A stretch of 64,000 nt of DNA from Bremia lactucae (GCF_004359215.1 NC_090612.1:4415775-4479774); one strand, 5' to 3'. Positions 42,483-52,141 are shown, counted from the stretch's first letter. The notes: a model not told the origin generated them from the letters alone. Numbers and translations: made by a program.

Positions 42483-44789
42483 CTAGATTCTTCCATTGCC
42501 AATCTCAACGAAAATGACGAGCTTTTTTTCACAGTGCTTCGTGCTACCATCATCCATGCACTGTACTTTGTGCAATTCTTGATTCTCTATCCCAACAATT
42601 TCCTCTAGCTTCGAACCACATGAAACGCGATAGACATCCATTGTTGCCAAATTGTGTTCTCGCACAAATGCTGCATATGTTTCTTCCCTTATAAAATATT
42701 CTTTCTGCAATCCCCTCGTCACTACCAAATGCAGTTTGGATTCAGCCGGTACACGCGACAGAATCTTTCTTATTGTCTCGAGCGACAGAGGCTGCTCCTC
42801 GTCGTTGCATTCGCCAGATATCAGCCCGGAATCAATACGAAAGTCGATCGTTTCACTGTTGGCAGTTTGGACGAAATTGTCCAACTTTAATTCGTCATTA
42901 AGCAGCCAAGCTGGCCATTTTACGTTTGGAGGAGACAAGAATGGAACGACCCAATTCCCGCGTGTCTCAAATCCTACAGGAAAATCTATCTTCACATCTT
43001 GTGACTTAACGCCCAATTCGTACAAAAGCCGACCCAAAAATGTCGGGAATGCCACCCCACCAAGTCCGGCAACATGACTCGCCAACACGACAGCCGCGAA
43101 CACGAACACTTCGAAACGCTGCTTCTCGTCCATAGGCTCGTTGGTATCATGCAAATACATTGTTGTAGTCGGCACTGACAAAAAGACCTCACGCAAGGAA
43201 AGGTCAAACGGACGATATGACATACCGCCCGTCAGAGTCAAGTAAAGAAGGACGTCATTCGACGGGTGAGGAAACACACTACGACATTTCCAGCTTCTTC
43301 TGTCTTCAAAATCGAATTCGGCTTCGTCGGCTTTGTAAGAATTGCCATTTGCCTTCAGAAACAGCCTAAATGTCCTCTTTTCATCTAAGCAAGCATAATG
43401 ACTGTCAATCAAATTCAATTTACCGTCTTCAACACGACAACTCGAGCAGAGCAACAAGCATAGCTGACCAATTTCAAACTCGTGATGTCGTCTTTGCTTC
43501 CTCCGGGCCAATAGTGGTGCCAAATGTCCAACCAGTGCATTTAAGTAATTTGCTGTATTATTGCCGACATTCCACGGATTTTCCCGTATATACTGGATAG
43601 CAATCTCAGCGAAGAGCGGTCGACTATTCGCGACAATGTTTTGGAAAACCGTTGGTAGTATTTGAACATCACTGCCAATTACGGTGCGAGGTAAAAGTGG
43701 GTGCACTATGCACCACAGATAATCCGCAGGACATCGCGATCCAGAGGAAACCGAAGTCAAACCTCGTGCCGTACCACTCGTGGAGCTGACTACCACAACA
43801 AGACCAAACGATCGAAATACGTTTAGCATGAGACGAAGGCGACGTCTATTATCGTAAGCCCAACGATCGTTTGATGCGGCTTTTCGATCAATTTCACGCG
43901 GAAAATCATCTAGAAAAAAGATAAAGGGCTTTTTTCCATTCGTAACACGATCTTTGAGTGCCTGATTGACATCGTTACGAGTCCAAACAGCTGTTTCCAA
44001 TTCATTTTTTTCGAGCAGTGCAGCATAGATAAAGCCATAAAGAGATAAATAATTTTCACCTTGCAATAACATAATGCTGCCCGTATTTGGCCCATTCGTC
44101 ATTTCAAAGTCTTTTTTCAGGCAATTTTCGAAAACGCGGCTACGTGATGCATACGCTGCACTAATGTCTTGTCCTTTATCATCGACATTGTCACACATTA
44201 TGTGATAAATATCAAATTGTCCAGTGGCGTCCAAGTTGAATGCCATTTGCGTCTTTCCCATACCAGACGAGCTTTCCAAAACGACAAATGGTGTAACCTC
44301 ATCTTTGCTCTCGAGAATTGAGCGGATTGCTTTCGAAAGTGACTCGACTTGTTGTTGACTAGCAAGTGTCTTGGAAAGAGTCTCATACCTTTCCACAGTT
44401 TTCGCGGTTTTGCTGTTCCGCGAAATAGAGAGAATTTGTCGTGGGACCACTACCAGCACGTGAATTTGCCTTGGCTGCGGCGCGGGCATTTGGTTTTCGT
44501 TTAGATAACGCTGGATAGACCGAGTTGACATCAATGGCTTGCAATCAAGCATACTTTCGATGTCATCATCCACATTTCCCTTTATAAGTTGCTGTGCACT
44601 CGGCTCGCTATCTGACAGCCACGCGTTCCCCTTTCTCGCCAAGTACAGCTCGAGTTCGGCAGCATCGCATTTTATTTTGTTTGAGTTTTTAATTTTGATA
44701 GCGTCATTCAAGGCCACCACTGACTTCGTTTCGTCAATGGTCACAGGGAATACGCTTCTCTCTCCGACTATGGCACATAAGAGCTTCAT
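42483..44789 (-). CDS. Crinkler (CRN) effector with an NTPase domain
   Basis: A single intact frame of 768 codons starting at ATG 44789. The N-terminus has the CRN header: it starts MKLLCAIVG, with LYLARK (the LFLAK motif) at residues 48-53 and HVLVVVP at 110-116. The next domain has a Walker A-like SSSGMGKT (residues 173-180), Walker B FIFFLDD (289-295) and a sensor-1-like VVVVSSTSG. This is the P-loop NTPase-containing CRN type. The C-terminal 400 residues have no motif I can name. CRNs are secreted by oomycetes and act in host cells, often in the nucleus. Like many CRNs, it lacks an obvious classical signal peptide. LTR debris flanks it on both sides. It is intronless. Confidence 0.9.
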   Translation of the reverse strand: MKLLCAIVGERSVFPVTIDETKSVVALNDAIKIKNSNKIKCDAAELELYLARKGNAWLSDSEPSAQQLIKGNVDDDIESMLDCKPLMSTRSIQRYLNENQMPAPQPRQIHVLVVVPRQILSISRNSKTAKTVERYETLSKTLASQQQVESLSKAIRSILESKDEVTPFVVLESSSGMGKTQMAFNLDATGQFDIYHIMCDNVDDKGQDISAAYASRSRVFENCLKKDFEMTNGPNTGSIMLLQGENYLSLYGFIYAALLEKNELETAVWTRNDVNQALKDRVTNGKKPFIFFLDDFPREIDRKAASNDRWAYDNRRRLRLMLNVFRSFGLVVVVSSTSGTARGLTSVSSGSRCPADYLWCIVHPLLPRTVIGSDVQILPTVFQNIVANSRPLFAEIAIQYIRENPWNVGNNTANYLNALVGHLAPLLARRKQRRHHEFEIGQLCLLLCSSCRVEDGKLNLIDSHYACLDEKRTFRLFLKANGNSYKADEAEFDFEDRRSWKCRSVFPHPSNDVLLYLTLTGGMSYRPFDLSLREVFLSVPTTTMYLHDTNEPMDEKQRFEVFVFAAVVLASHVAGLGGVAFPTFLGRLLYELGVKSQDVKIDFPVGFETRGNWVVPFLSPPNVKWPAWLLNDELKLDNFVQTANSETIDFRIDSGLISGECNDEEQPLSLETIRKILSRVPAESKLHLVVTRGLQKEYFIREETYAAFVREHNLATMDVYRVSCGSKLEEIVGIENQELHKVQCMDDGSTKHCEKKLVIFVEIGNGRI

Positions 44790-44839
44790 TATACGTGTTT
44801 TGTCTTTCTGGGAACTCTAAACGCCGCAGATTATCCCTT

Positions 44840-45167
44840 GAGGTTGTAAACAGCATAGATTGAAAAGTGAAATTAATGATTTAAGCTTTAACTGAGAAAT
44901 TCCGTAGAACTTTCCACTTCTTCCAGTTCGACAGGAGACGCAGTGCAACAGTTGAATTATATCACTCTTCGAACTAATGTCTCGTTGCGTCAATATTTCC
45001 AAATTTGATAACATTGGATGAATCAAGTCAACTAATTAATAAAGATAATTATTTGTACATTTTATCTTATTTCTTCTTATATAAAATAAGAATATTTTTT
45101 CCTCTTACAGGAAATAATACTAAATATTACTGGTTACTTTAAGTTAAAATTAACGCCGCCAATCGCC
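44840..45167 (-). repeat. LTR family B fragment, inverted
   Basis: Blocks such as tctcgttgcgtcaatatttcc and aagtcaactaattaa match the inverted copies at 41,930 and 63,060. It lies just upstream of the CRN start and directly before the Gypsy-3 5' LTR. Any CRN promoter would overlap it. Confidence 0.6.
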
Positions 45168-45553
45168 TGTAACGAGGTGTATCTTTACGTGAAATTAACA
45201 CTTAAAAGGTTGTTAATGAATATATTAATTAACAAAAGGTAGAGTTGGAGAATTTTACTTTACATAGTAATTTTCGAACAGCTTATCCATTGCAAGATAT
45301 TTGCCATTATATCTACTTGCTCCGCGGTCCCCCGTCAGCACTGGACGCACACAAAAAGAGATACAGAAAAGACTTTATTACATGTTATGTATTAGTTTAT
45401 AATTAAGTTGGTATTAAGTAGATAGAAACAGAAGCACTGTATTATATTAAATACAGTTTACTTATAACTCTCTTTAGAGAAAGTGTTCTAAAGAGAGTCT
45501 TCCTCTGCACGTATTAGTGTGCGTGAAGCGACGTGAGGCACCACTCGCGCTGT
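45168..45553 (+). repeat. Gypsy-3 5' LTR, truncated (family A)
   Basis: It starts tgtaacgaggtgtatc and stops inside the ccactcgc block, about 70 bp short of the LTR end, where protease sequence follows directly. Confidence 0.85.
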
Positions 45554-46120
45554 GCGTCTAGCAACAGGCGCATCGATAACAGTAACGAAACGCGTAGTGA
45601 AATTTAACTACACGTTAACAGATTTACAGTATGATGAAATCATCATCGTACTGGATTTGGATGACAAATTTGATGTCATCCTAGGTTTGCCTTGGCTCAG
45701 AAAATATGAGCCAAGGATCAACTGGCAGCATCGATCCGTAAAGATGCCTGCCACTTGTTAATGAGATGACCATCTAATGAACATTTTGGAGCGTTCACAA
45801 GCGTGTGGATGTGCTACGAGGGAGAGCGATGGCCTTACTTAAGCTACGGTCGTTAGTACAACTGCACAAGATCACAGTGTGATTACTAATCACCCTGTGG
45901 AGTCAGCTGCCGGCGGCTGTGCGAATACACATGCAGCGCCGAAGGTCCACCACTCAAATAAGTCGAGTGGATTGAGACATGAATGTGCGTCTAGCGAGCA
46001 ACATTCAAGGAATATACCGGTTGTTCAAAAGGGGCAACACGATGATCCTAGGTCAAGTAGAGAGTCGACGGTAGAGGACCCGACTGTGATAGCGCAATCA
46101 CAGTCGGTAAGACGTTGAAG
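45552..46120 (+). pseudogene. Gypsy-3 protease end and spacer
   Basis: The frame 45552-45761 reads RLATGASITVTKRVVKF to DVILGLPWLRKYEP. The catalytic Asp part is deleted. The spacer frame 45879-46118 is Ser/His-rich and parallels 32,020-32,418. Confidence 0.85.
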
Positions 46121-46800
46121 GAATAAGTCCCCACATACTTTAGAAAAAAAAAACTTGAATAATTAATGCTGAATTGACTAGAATTCAGCATTCCGAGGGA
46201 TTGATCCCTCGACAGCCTATTGACAAATACCAGGAAGAAACCGAGACGTTGAATGTCTTGGTTAATAACGGATCAAGAAAAGGCGCTTATACTCTTGATC
46301 TGTATGCGCCTCCGATGTTAACTTCGGAGATAACTCAATTAAAACCCTAAAAACCAAGCAGTTCTTGAGAGATCTGCATAGTGGTAGAATCAAGAGGATC
46401 TGCGTTTTCGTCAAAGAGGACGAATGCGTAACCGATATTCGGATAGCGAAAAAGTTTGTAGAGAACAAACGGGTTTTCAGCAGCTAATTGATCGACGAAA
46501 GTGTTCTCGATGTGAACACTCGGATTGAGAGATATACTTCTCCATCCTCTGAGTAACTTTAGACAAATTCTTTATACAAAGATTTGATTGAATTCAAAGA
46601 TGTATTCCCCAAAGCAGTTCCGTGCGAGTAGCCTAAGGCTAAAGGCATCCGACATGAGATCGAGCTCAAACCGGGCTCGAGATATTGTGTCATGAAGCAG
46701 TGGCCACTGACACGGCGTGCGTCCTAATTACGAAAAGATCAGGGCAAATACCGACTGGCCAGTTCCATTCGATGTCAAGGGACTTAGAAAGTTCCTTTGA
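46121..46800 (+). pseudogene. Gypsy-3 spacer to RT, with deletion of the RT palm
   Basis: Short broken frames correspond to the region before RT. ggcatccgacatgagatcgag at about 46,644 matches the RT start. Sequence jumps near 46,713 from the RT start to a point after the YFDD motif (cggcgtgcgtcc). Confidence 0.75.
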
Positions 46801-46812
46801 TTAGCGGCGTAC

Positions 46813-47457
46813 TTGCACAAGTACTCACGCAATTCTGCCGAGATGACAGTACATCTCTCTCGTCTCTTGAAAAAAGACGAGAAATGGTTATGGAACGCTG
46901 ATTGTCAGCGTTCATTTGAAGGAATCAAGCAAAGCTTGATGCAATCGCCCATATTGGCGATTGCGGATCAAGACAGACCATTCCATGTGGTCTGTGACGC
47001 CAGCGATTTCGCAATCGGCTGTGCGTTAATGCAATACGATACAGATGGCGCGGAGCGCGTCGTCTGTTACCAATCGCGTCAGCTGCAACCAGCTGAACGC
47101 AATTACTCAGTGCATGAAAAGGAACTCCTTGCCATAAAATATGCATTGGCTAAGTATAGGGTCTATCTCCTCGAAGAAAGACCGTTCTTCGTATACACGA
47201 ACCATGCGTCATTACTCGTAGCCGTAAACAGCCCACACCTCTCGCAAAGAATGGCGAGGTGGCTATCCTTCTTCGCGGAGTATAACTTCTCCGTCGAATA
47301 TAAATCAAGACGACTTAATGTCGTCACTTATGCGTTATCACGTCGACCCGATTTCGAGTCAGCGGTGCACTCCAACAGTGAAAGTAATCCCACTGTTGCA
47401 ACACCCACTACGAGTGTTCCGTTATCAACCTTAGTTGATGACATAAAGAAAGCCTAA
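46813..47457 (+). CDS. Gypsy-3 RNase H domain
   Basis: An open frame of 214 codons covers the RT connection and RNase H: FHVVCDASDFAIGCALMQY (first Asp), ELLAIKYALAKYRVYLLEE (Glu), FFVYTNHASLL (Asp replaced by Asn, where canonical copies read TDH), then MARWLSFFAEYNFSVEY. The frame ends in LVDDIKKA. It is a fragment of a polyprotein without its own start. About 211 bp (46840-47050) are identical to Gypsy-2. Confidence 0.88.
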   Translation: MHKYSRNSAEMTVHLSRLLKKDEKWLWNADCQRSFEGIKQSLMQSPILAIADQDRPFHVVCDASDFAIGCALMQYDTDGAERVVCYQSRQLQPAERNYSVHEKELLAIKYALAKYRVYLLEERPFFVYTNHASLLVAVNSPHLSQRMARWLSFFAEYNFSVEYKSRRLNVVTYALSRRPDFESAVHSNSESNPTVATPTTSVPLSTLVDDIKKA

Positions 47458-47559
47458 AAGAAGATAAGGGCCTTCTATGAATGATAGATCGTTTAATGAA
47501 TCCATCCGATAAATCTTCTTAAGATCTACCGGTTTTATATCGATCGTCATCCGATCAAT

Positions 47560-48600
47560 ACACAACACATAACGGCTTATTGTATTACACAGCAGTTACC
47601 GGCGACATCCCACGCGTCGTCGTCCCAACTCACAATGATTTGCGCTTGCGCATTATGTATGAGTGTCACGACGAACCAACAAGTGGACATCGTGGATGTG
47701 AGAGGACTTACCTCACAGTAAGTCGCGACTTTAACTGGCCCCGCCAGTATCAGTTCGTGCGCAAGTACATTCGTGCTTGCGAGGTATGCCAACGGGTGAA
47801 GCCTAGCCCTTCATCCCGTGTAACTCTTCAACCTCTACCACTTCCAGCAGTGTTGGCAGTCCGTATCTATGGACTTCGGCTTCGGATTTCCTGAAGACGA
47901 TCACAAAAACAATGGAATCCTTGTTTTTGTAGACAGATTCAGCAAGATGGTACATCTTGCTGCAGTCCCAGAGTCGATTACGGCTCCGGGTTGTGCCCGT
48001 GTTTTTATCGACACGGTATTCAACCTCTATGGGTTACCCCGTGAATTGGTCTCGAATAGGGATCCAAGATTCATGGCGGAGTTCAGGCAATCCGTGATCC
48101 AATTTCTCGGAACACGGCTGACTAAGTCAACATCCGATCACCCAGAAACGGATGGTCAAACAGAACGCGTAAATCGCAAATTCAAAGAGATACTTCGAGG
48201 TTACGTCCAATAGTATTCGAATTGGAGCGAGTTTTTACCGATGATCGGATTCGCCATTAATAATACGGTGCATGCGCCTACAACGCATACACCGTTCTTC
48301 GTGAATGGCTTACGCCATCATCGCATACGCACCCAATTAGAGGGATCCTCTAGTTTGAGGGGGGGTAGACTCGCACGACCAAATCCAATTCTGGCTCATG
48401 CTCATCACGCGTCGAAGTTAAAAACAACTCGAGTGATGTCGATGTCGAAGAAATCGACATCGAAAATGAGAATGATCTCATGGCAGTACGCACAAAGCGT
48501 ACTGAAAAAGACAAAACAAATGAGTCAGCAGAAGAATTTTTGCTGACTCGAGAATCAGTAATCCGTTTCGCACAGGATTTCATTGCTAACGCATTGACCC
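47560..48600 (+). CDS. Gypsy-3 integrase
   Basis: Zinc-binding domain: SGHRGCERTYLTVSRDF with CEVCQRVKPSP (HHCC). Core domain in the frame 47869-48213: DFGFGFPEDDHKNNGILVFV, VSNRDPRFMAEF (second Asp), HPETDGQTERVNRKFKEIL (Glu). The two parts are offset by a frameshift near 47,860. The next frame (48241-48546) holds FAINNTVHAPTTHTPFF. This is the most complete Gypsy integrase here, with all three acidic residues present. Confidence 0.88.
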
Positions 48601-49148
48601 GTCAGAAACGGAATGCAGACAAACTTGGAAAAGCAAACGTGCATTCATTTAAAATTAATGACCTAGTGCTACTCTCTACGGTAAATTTACCTAAGCGATT
48701 AGTCACTAATGTGGGTAGCAGTAAACTACTACCCAAGTTCATTGGGCCTTTCCGTGTACTGCATCGCAGAGGCAATGCGTACACAATAGAATTGCCACAT
48801 AGAATGCGAACGCATCCGACGTTTTACGTTAGTCGGCTCCGCCCGTACCATCAGTACGCGGCTTCTTCCGAGGACGGATTTGACCACCCTTTTCAAGAAT
48901 CCCCAAAAGATTCTTGTGATCGCGAACCAGATTCTCATGTTGAACCTGAAGTTTCTCATGCCGGTTCCGAATATTACCAAAACTACGATGAGCTAACGAC
49001 AGCTAATTGCGAACAGCATGATATTTCCGTATGTACTCCAACACAACATGGAGTACGCACTTTTCGAACGGTCTTCCAACCGCTCGATATGGTGAATCTG
49101 CTCCAACGAGCGACGCTTGCCGCGCTCGTGGTCAAGTCCCTCTTCTAA
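48600..49148 (+). CDS. Gypsy-3 GPY/F region
   Basis: The frame 48480-49148 contains KRNADKLGKANVHSFKINDL, then VTNVGSSKLLPKFIGPFRVL and HPTFYVSRLRPYHQY, which is the GPY/F module that follows the integrase core in Metaviridae. The tail is acidic and His/Ser-rich. Confidence 0.85.
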   Translation, partial: RQKRNADKLGKANVHSFKINDLVLLSTVNLPKRLVTNVGSSKLLPKFIGPFRVLHRRGNAYTIELPHRMRTHPTFYVSRLRPYHQYAASSEDGFDHPFQESPKDSCDREPDSHVEPEVSHAGSEYYQNYDELTTANCEQHDISVCTPTQHGVRTFRTVFQPLDMVNLLQRATLAALVVKSLF

Positions 49149-49170
49149 ATCATGGAGGAAGTGATCGATT

Positions 49171-49437
49171 TTGTCGATCCTCGACCTTAGATCGGACACA
49201 CGGTTCGGATCTAATATCCCCTCCTCCACCACAACCATCGGTGGAACCCACGGTGGTCAGCGTTCCCTTGTGGAACGTATCCAGAACCAGCGTGATGTGA
49301 AGGGGCAGCGAACGAGTTATCTTGTTCGCTTGCGTGGTTATCCATCTTCACATGACAGCTGGGAGCCTCGTTCCCAGCTGGTTGCTGACGTTGAGGGCCT
49401 CGTCCGTCAGTATGACGAGACTTATCCGATGGTTTAG
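49171..49437 (+). CDS. Gypsy-3 chromodomain
   Basis: The frame reads HGGQRSLVERIQNQRDV, then TSYLVRLRGYPSSHDSWEP and a helix ending VRQYDETYPMV. The aromatic cage residues (Y, W) are mostly kept, with Leu at the place of the usual Trp in VRWRGYP. It would follow the GPY/F region after a frameshift at about 49,150. Confidence 0.85.
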   Translation: MSILDLRSDTRFGSNIPSSTTTIGGTHGGQRSLVERIQNQRDVKGQRTSYLVRLRGYPSSHDSWEPRSQLVADVEGLVRQYDETYPMV

Positions 49438-49650
49438 AAGGCCCATCGAAAAACACGCGCCCCTGGCGCTTGTAGATCGATTTCTAAACGTCAATCGCAT
49501 TCCGCATCTCGATAGAGATGCGAGCCCTTCCCCAGGGCGAAGAAAGGGAATAGACATCCCCTTAAACGCGCTTCGTGTTGTCAACACAACACGGACAGGG
49601 GTCATTCAACGTGAGAGATGGAAGCTTAGCTCACGTGAAAACCGATAAAA

Positions 49651-50531
49651 TTAATATTTTGCACCGGTTGGAGTTCGTTTCTCAAACTTAACGCGATTCG
49701 CGTTAAGTTTTTGAAGCCAGGCTTCGCGTCCAATGTCTCTGACATTGCGAATGAACGCGCTCCAGGCTTGCATAAGCGAGACTTTATCTCGCTTATTGTT
49801 GCCACTAAACCATCGATACTTAAGAAAAGCATCGAGATAAAAACCTTCCTCAGCGCGAAAGTTCTTTGCGCTGGGATCAAAGGCCATGTAGCTTTGTCGC
49901 GATAAATAAAGGATATTTATTATGAGGAGTAGTTTCTCCAGACAAGCTATTGATTAGCTGTTCTGACAAAAGCCACGGCTTCTTTCAGGGGCGAGATGAG
50001 ACGTTTTACTGTTTTCACTCCCCTGAGTGATACCCACTAAAGATGGGGCACGACAAAAACTTTTCTTACGATGGCTTCACCATCGTCGTCACCTTGCACA
50101 GAAACACGTGCAGGTGACCGTACGGGAGACGGAACGGGCGATGAGGGATCATCCTCATCGTCGGATCCAAATTGACTATTAACTCTATCAGAATGAGCCC
50201 TCTCTTTCGAAGGCTCATATTCAGCCGCCTGACGTCTATCAGGCGACTATTCCATTCTCCCTGAGTCGGCCATTTCGTCCGACTCGCATTCGTAGTCGAC
50301 TTCCAAAGAGGGGTCGTATTCACGTGGTGAAATACCATGTGCACTCGCAACATCTAGTGTTTTGCGAGTCGGAGATACTACGGCAGACGGAACGTCTGCC
50401 GCAAGAGAAAACAGTGCGTCAGCCGCAGCTGCACGAACCGCAGCCGGAGGCGCAGCACTATCGACACCGCGCATGAGTTGATTGTTCATGCGATGGAATT
50501 TAAAATGATTGTTCTGACCAATCAACATCAT
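49651..50531 (-). pseudogene. Antisense ORF of Gypsy-3
   Basis: On the minus strand the frame starting at 50531 encodes MNNQLMRGVDSAAPPAAVR and an acidic tail (EVDYECESDEMADSG), then a TAG, then open acidic sequence (FGSDDEDDPSSPVPSP) in the same frame. A second block, 49887-49651, reads DPSAKNFRAEEGFYLDAFL, then SLMQAWSAFIRNVRDIGR. It matches the antisense frames of Gypsy-1 and Gypsy-2 in protein sequence. A one-base insertion near 49,880 separates the blocks here. In the second copy (56,289) that junction is in frame. Function is unknown. Confidence 0.6.
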
Positions 50532-50594
50532 TTTATAATTAAGTGGTCACATAGTGACCACTACATCCAGCGACAGTCAGAGTGATTGTCTTTT

Positions 50595-50608
50595 AAGGGA
50601 GGGGTGAT
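50595..50608 (+). promoter_or_regulatory. Gypsy-3 polypurine tract
   Basis: aagggaggggtga sits just before the 3' LTR start (tgtaac at 50609). That is the position of the plus-strand primer. The same tract precedes the copy at 56860. Confidence 0.8.
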
Positions 50609-51057
50609 GTAACGGGGTGTATCGTTGAATGAAATTAACACGTAAAGGTTGTTAATTAATATATTATCTAAAAGGTAGATAATATTTGGAGGATATTACT
50701 TTATATAGTAATGTTCAGAATATTTATCCATAAATAGGTATAGACCATTATATCTTTTTATTCCGCAGACTAATCAGCTGTAGATGTAAACAAAAGAGAG
50801 AGACAGACAAGATAAGATTAGAATTCAATTGCATGTTTAGTAATAGATTATAATTAACTTAGAGTTAACAGATAGAATGAAGAGATACTTAAATATATTT
50901 ATACAGTTTTCATTTTAACCTCTTTAAGCTAGTTACCTTAATGAGAAGTCTTCTCTGCACGTACTAGTGTACGTTAAATAACGTAAGGCACCACTCGCGA
51001 CTGAAGCAGTGCGAAATGGACTTGTACTGAAGCAGTTTGAGTCGTTGTGCCCCGTTA
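50609..51057 (+). repeat. Gypsy-3 3' LTR (family A)
   Basis: 449 bp, starting tgtaacggggtgtatc and ending gtgccccgtta. Nearly identical to 56860-57307. Confidence 0.9.
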
Positions 51058-51429
51058 GAGCCTTTATGAATTACCAGGACAAGATACTCTTTCTGCTTTC
51101 TTAATACATACTGAAACCTGCCAGCTTAAACCCCTTGCTAATTAAAGGTAGCCTGAAGACTTGTCTGCTAGCGCTTGAATCGAAGATCTGTTGTGTATGC
51201 TGGCGGAATGCTCCTTCCTTGGTCCAGTGCGCGACCTACATGTCTGTCGCAGTGAGCTGCGGTAATCTGACAGCACCAAAGTAGATGACTCATGGTGTCC
51301 TCACATCCTTGGCAAGCCGAAACTTTCTGCAACTTTGGCCCTCGATTCGCCCAGCGTGATATATGTTGATGTTTTCCAGACGCAACCTAGTGCCCTGTTC
51401 AGACTTGATAATCCAAGACGCCATTGCTA
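51058..51429 (-). pseudogene. Copy of LRR-like gene 3' flank
   Basis: It matches 57308-57679. Minus-strand frame 51290-51472 includes TRLRLENINIYHAGRIEG. In the second copy this sequence continues into the LRR-like gene fragment. Here it stops at 51,429. Confidence 0.5.
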
Positions 51430-51456
51430 CGGATTCAAGGTGAAAGTGGTTAATTT

Positions 51457-51692
51457 TTGTATGAATTTCCAAAGAAATATAAGTTTAATGAAAGTGAAAA
51501 AAAATGGCAAAATTTTTGGAAAGAGCAAGGTGTGTATTCCTGGGATAAAAACGAATCTCGTGAAAATACATATGTAGTTGACACTCCGCCGCCTACAGTT
51601 TCTGGGCATTTGCATATTGGCCATGTATATAGTTATACGCATACTGATTTTATAGTCAGATTCCAGAAAATGAAAGGCATGAACGTTTTTTA
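51457..51692 (+). pseudogene. valS: Fragment of bacterial-type valyl-tRNA synthetase
   Basis: About 79 codons matching the N-terminus of Val[21 protein letters not shown], then [20 protein letters not shown] with the class I HIGH motif, then [16 protein letters not shown]. The match stops exactly where the family continues with a GFDDNGLPTE-type motif, and unrelated sequence follows. DTPPPTVSG and the overall sequence fit the Rickettsia/archaeal type of ValRS, not the E. coli or mitochondrial type. The DNA is AT-rich with bacterial-looking codon use. It may be a transferred fragment from an endosymbiont or a chimeric join in the assembly. Confidence 0.85.
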
Positions 51693-52141
51693 TCCCTATC
51701 CTGTAGTGCTTTTGCGTCAGCCTCACGTTTGGCGAGTATGTTGCCCTGGCTGTTCGATTTCGCATGCTTGGCCTGGCGCGCCTGGGCGCGCTGTATGTAG
51801 CAATTAGTTGAATAATGACCAAATGCATAAGTCAATGATCTTTACTGGCTTGCAGTAAATCGTAAAGCATCAAAGCAAAGCAGTCCATCTGAACGTACCG
51901 CACGATCCGTGTCTCGCTGGTTCCCGCGTGTCATAACTTCACACTCACTTGCTTAAAGTTGTACATTGGTCAACTGTTAATTCTGCCTGACTCTTTTTAG
52001 ACGAGCCGCTCGACAGCGCACGGCCGCGCGCAACAAGCGAGAAGACGGCCATGACACAACAGGCCAAGCAGTAGCAACGTAGTAGAATTTAAAAAAAAAG
52101 TTAACACGGGTAGATAACGTGTATTATTTGATGGTTTTTTG
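51693..52141. other. Unassigned sequence, possible gene end
   Basis: A plus-strand reading (about 51,693-51,783) gives a Trp/Ala-rich stretch ([18 protein letters not shown]). A possible intron with tctttttag acceptor at about 52,002 leads to a short basic exon ending near 52,080. This could be the tail of a host gene. Support is weak. Confidence 0.25.

Larger units (their letters stand above)
45168..51057 (+). mobile_element. Gypsy-3: internally deleted chromovirus-type Gypsy element
   Basis: It has a truncated 5' LTR (45168-45553), the protease end, a spacer, RNase H, a good integrase, GPY/F, a chromodomain, an antisense ORF, a polypurine tract and a 3' LTR (50609-51057). Gag and the RT active site are deleted: one junction at 45,553 joins LTR to protease, another near 46,713 removes the RT palm. 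It is non-autonomous. The integrase and chromodomain are the best kept in the window. Confidence 0.92.

Noticed and set aside
42652..43077. 141-codon plus-strand ORF
   Set aside because: It lies fully antisense to the intact CRN frame and has no motif.
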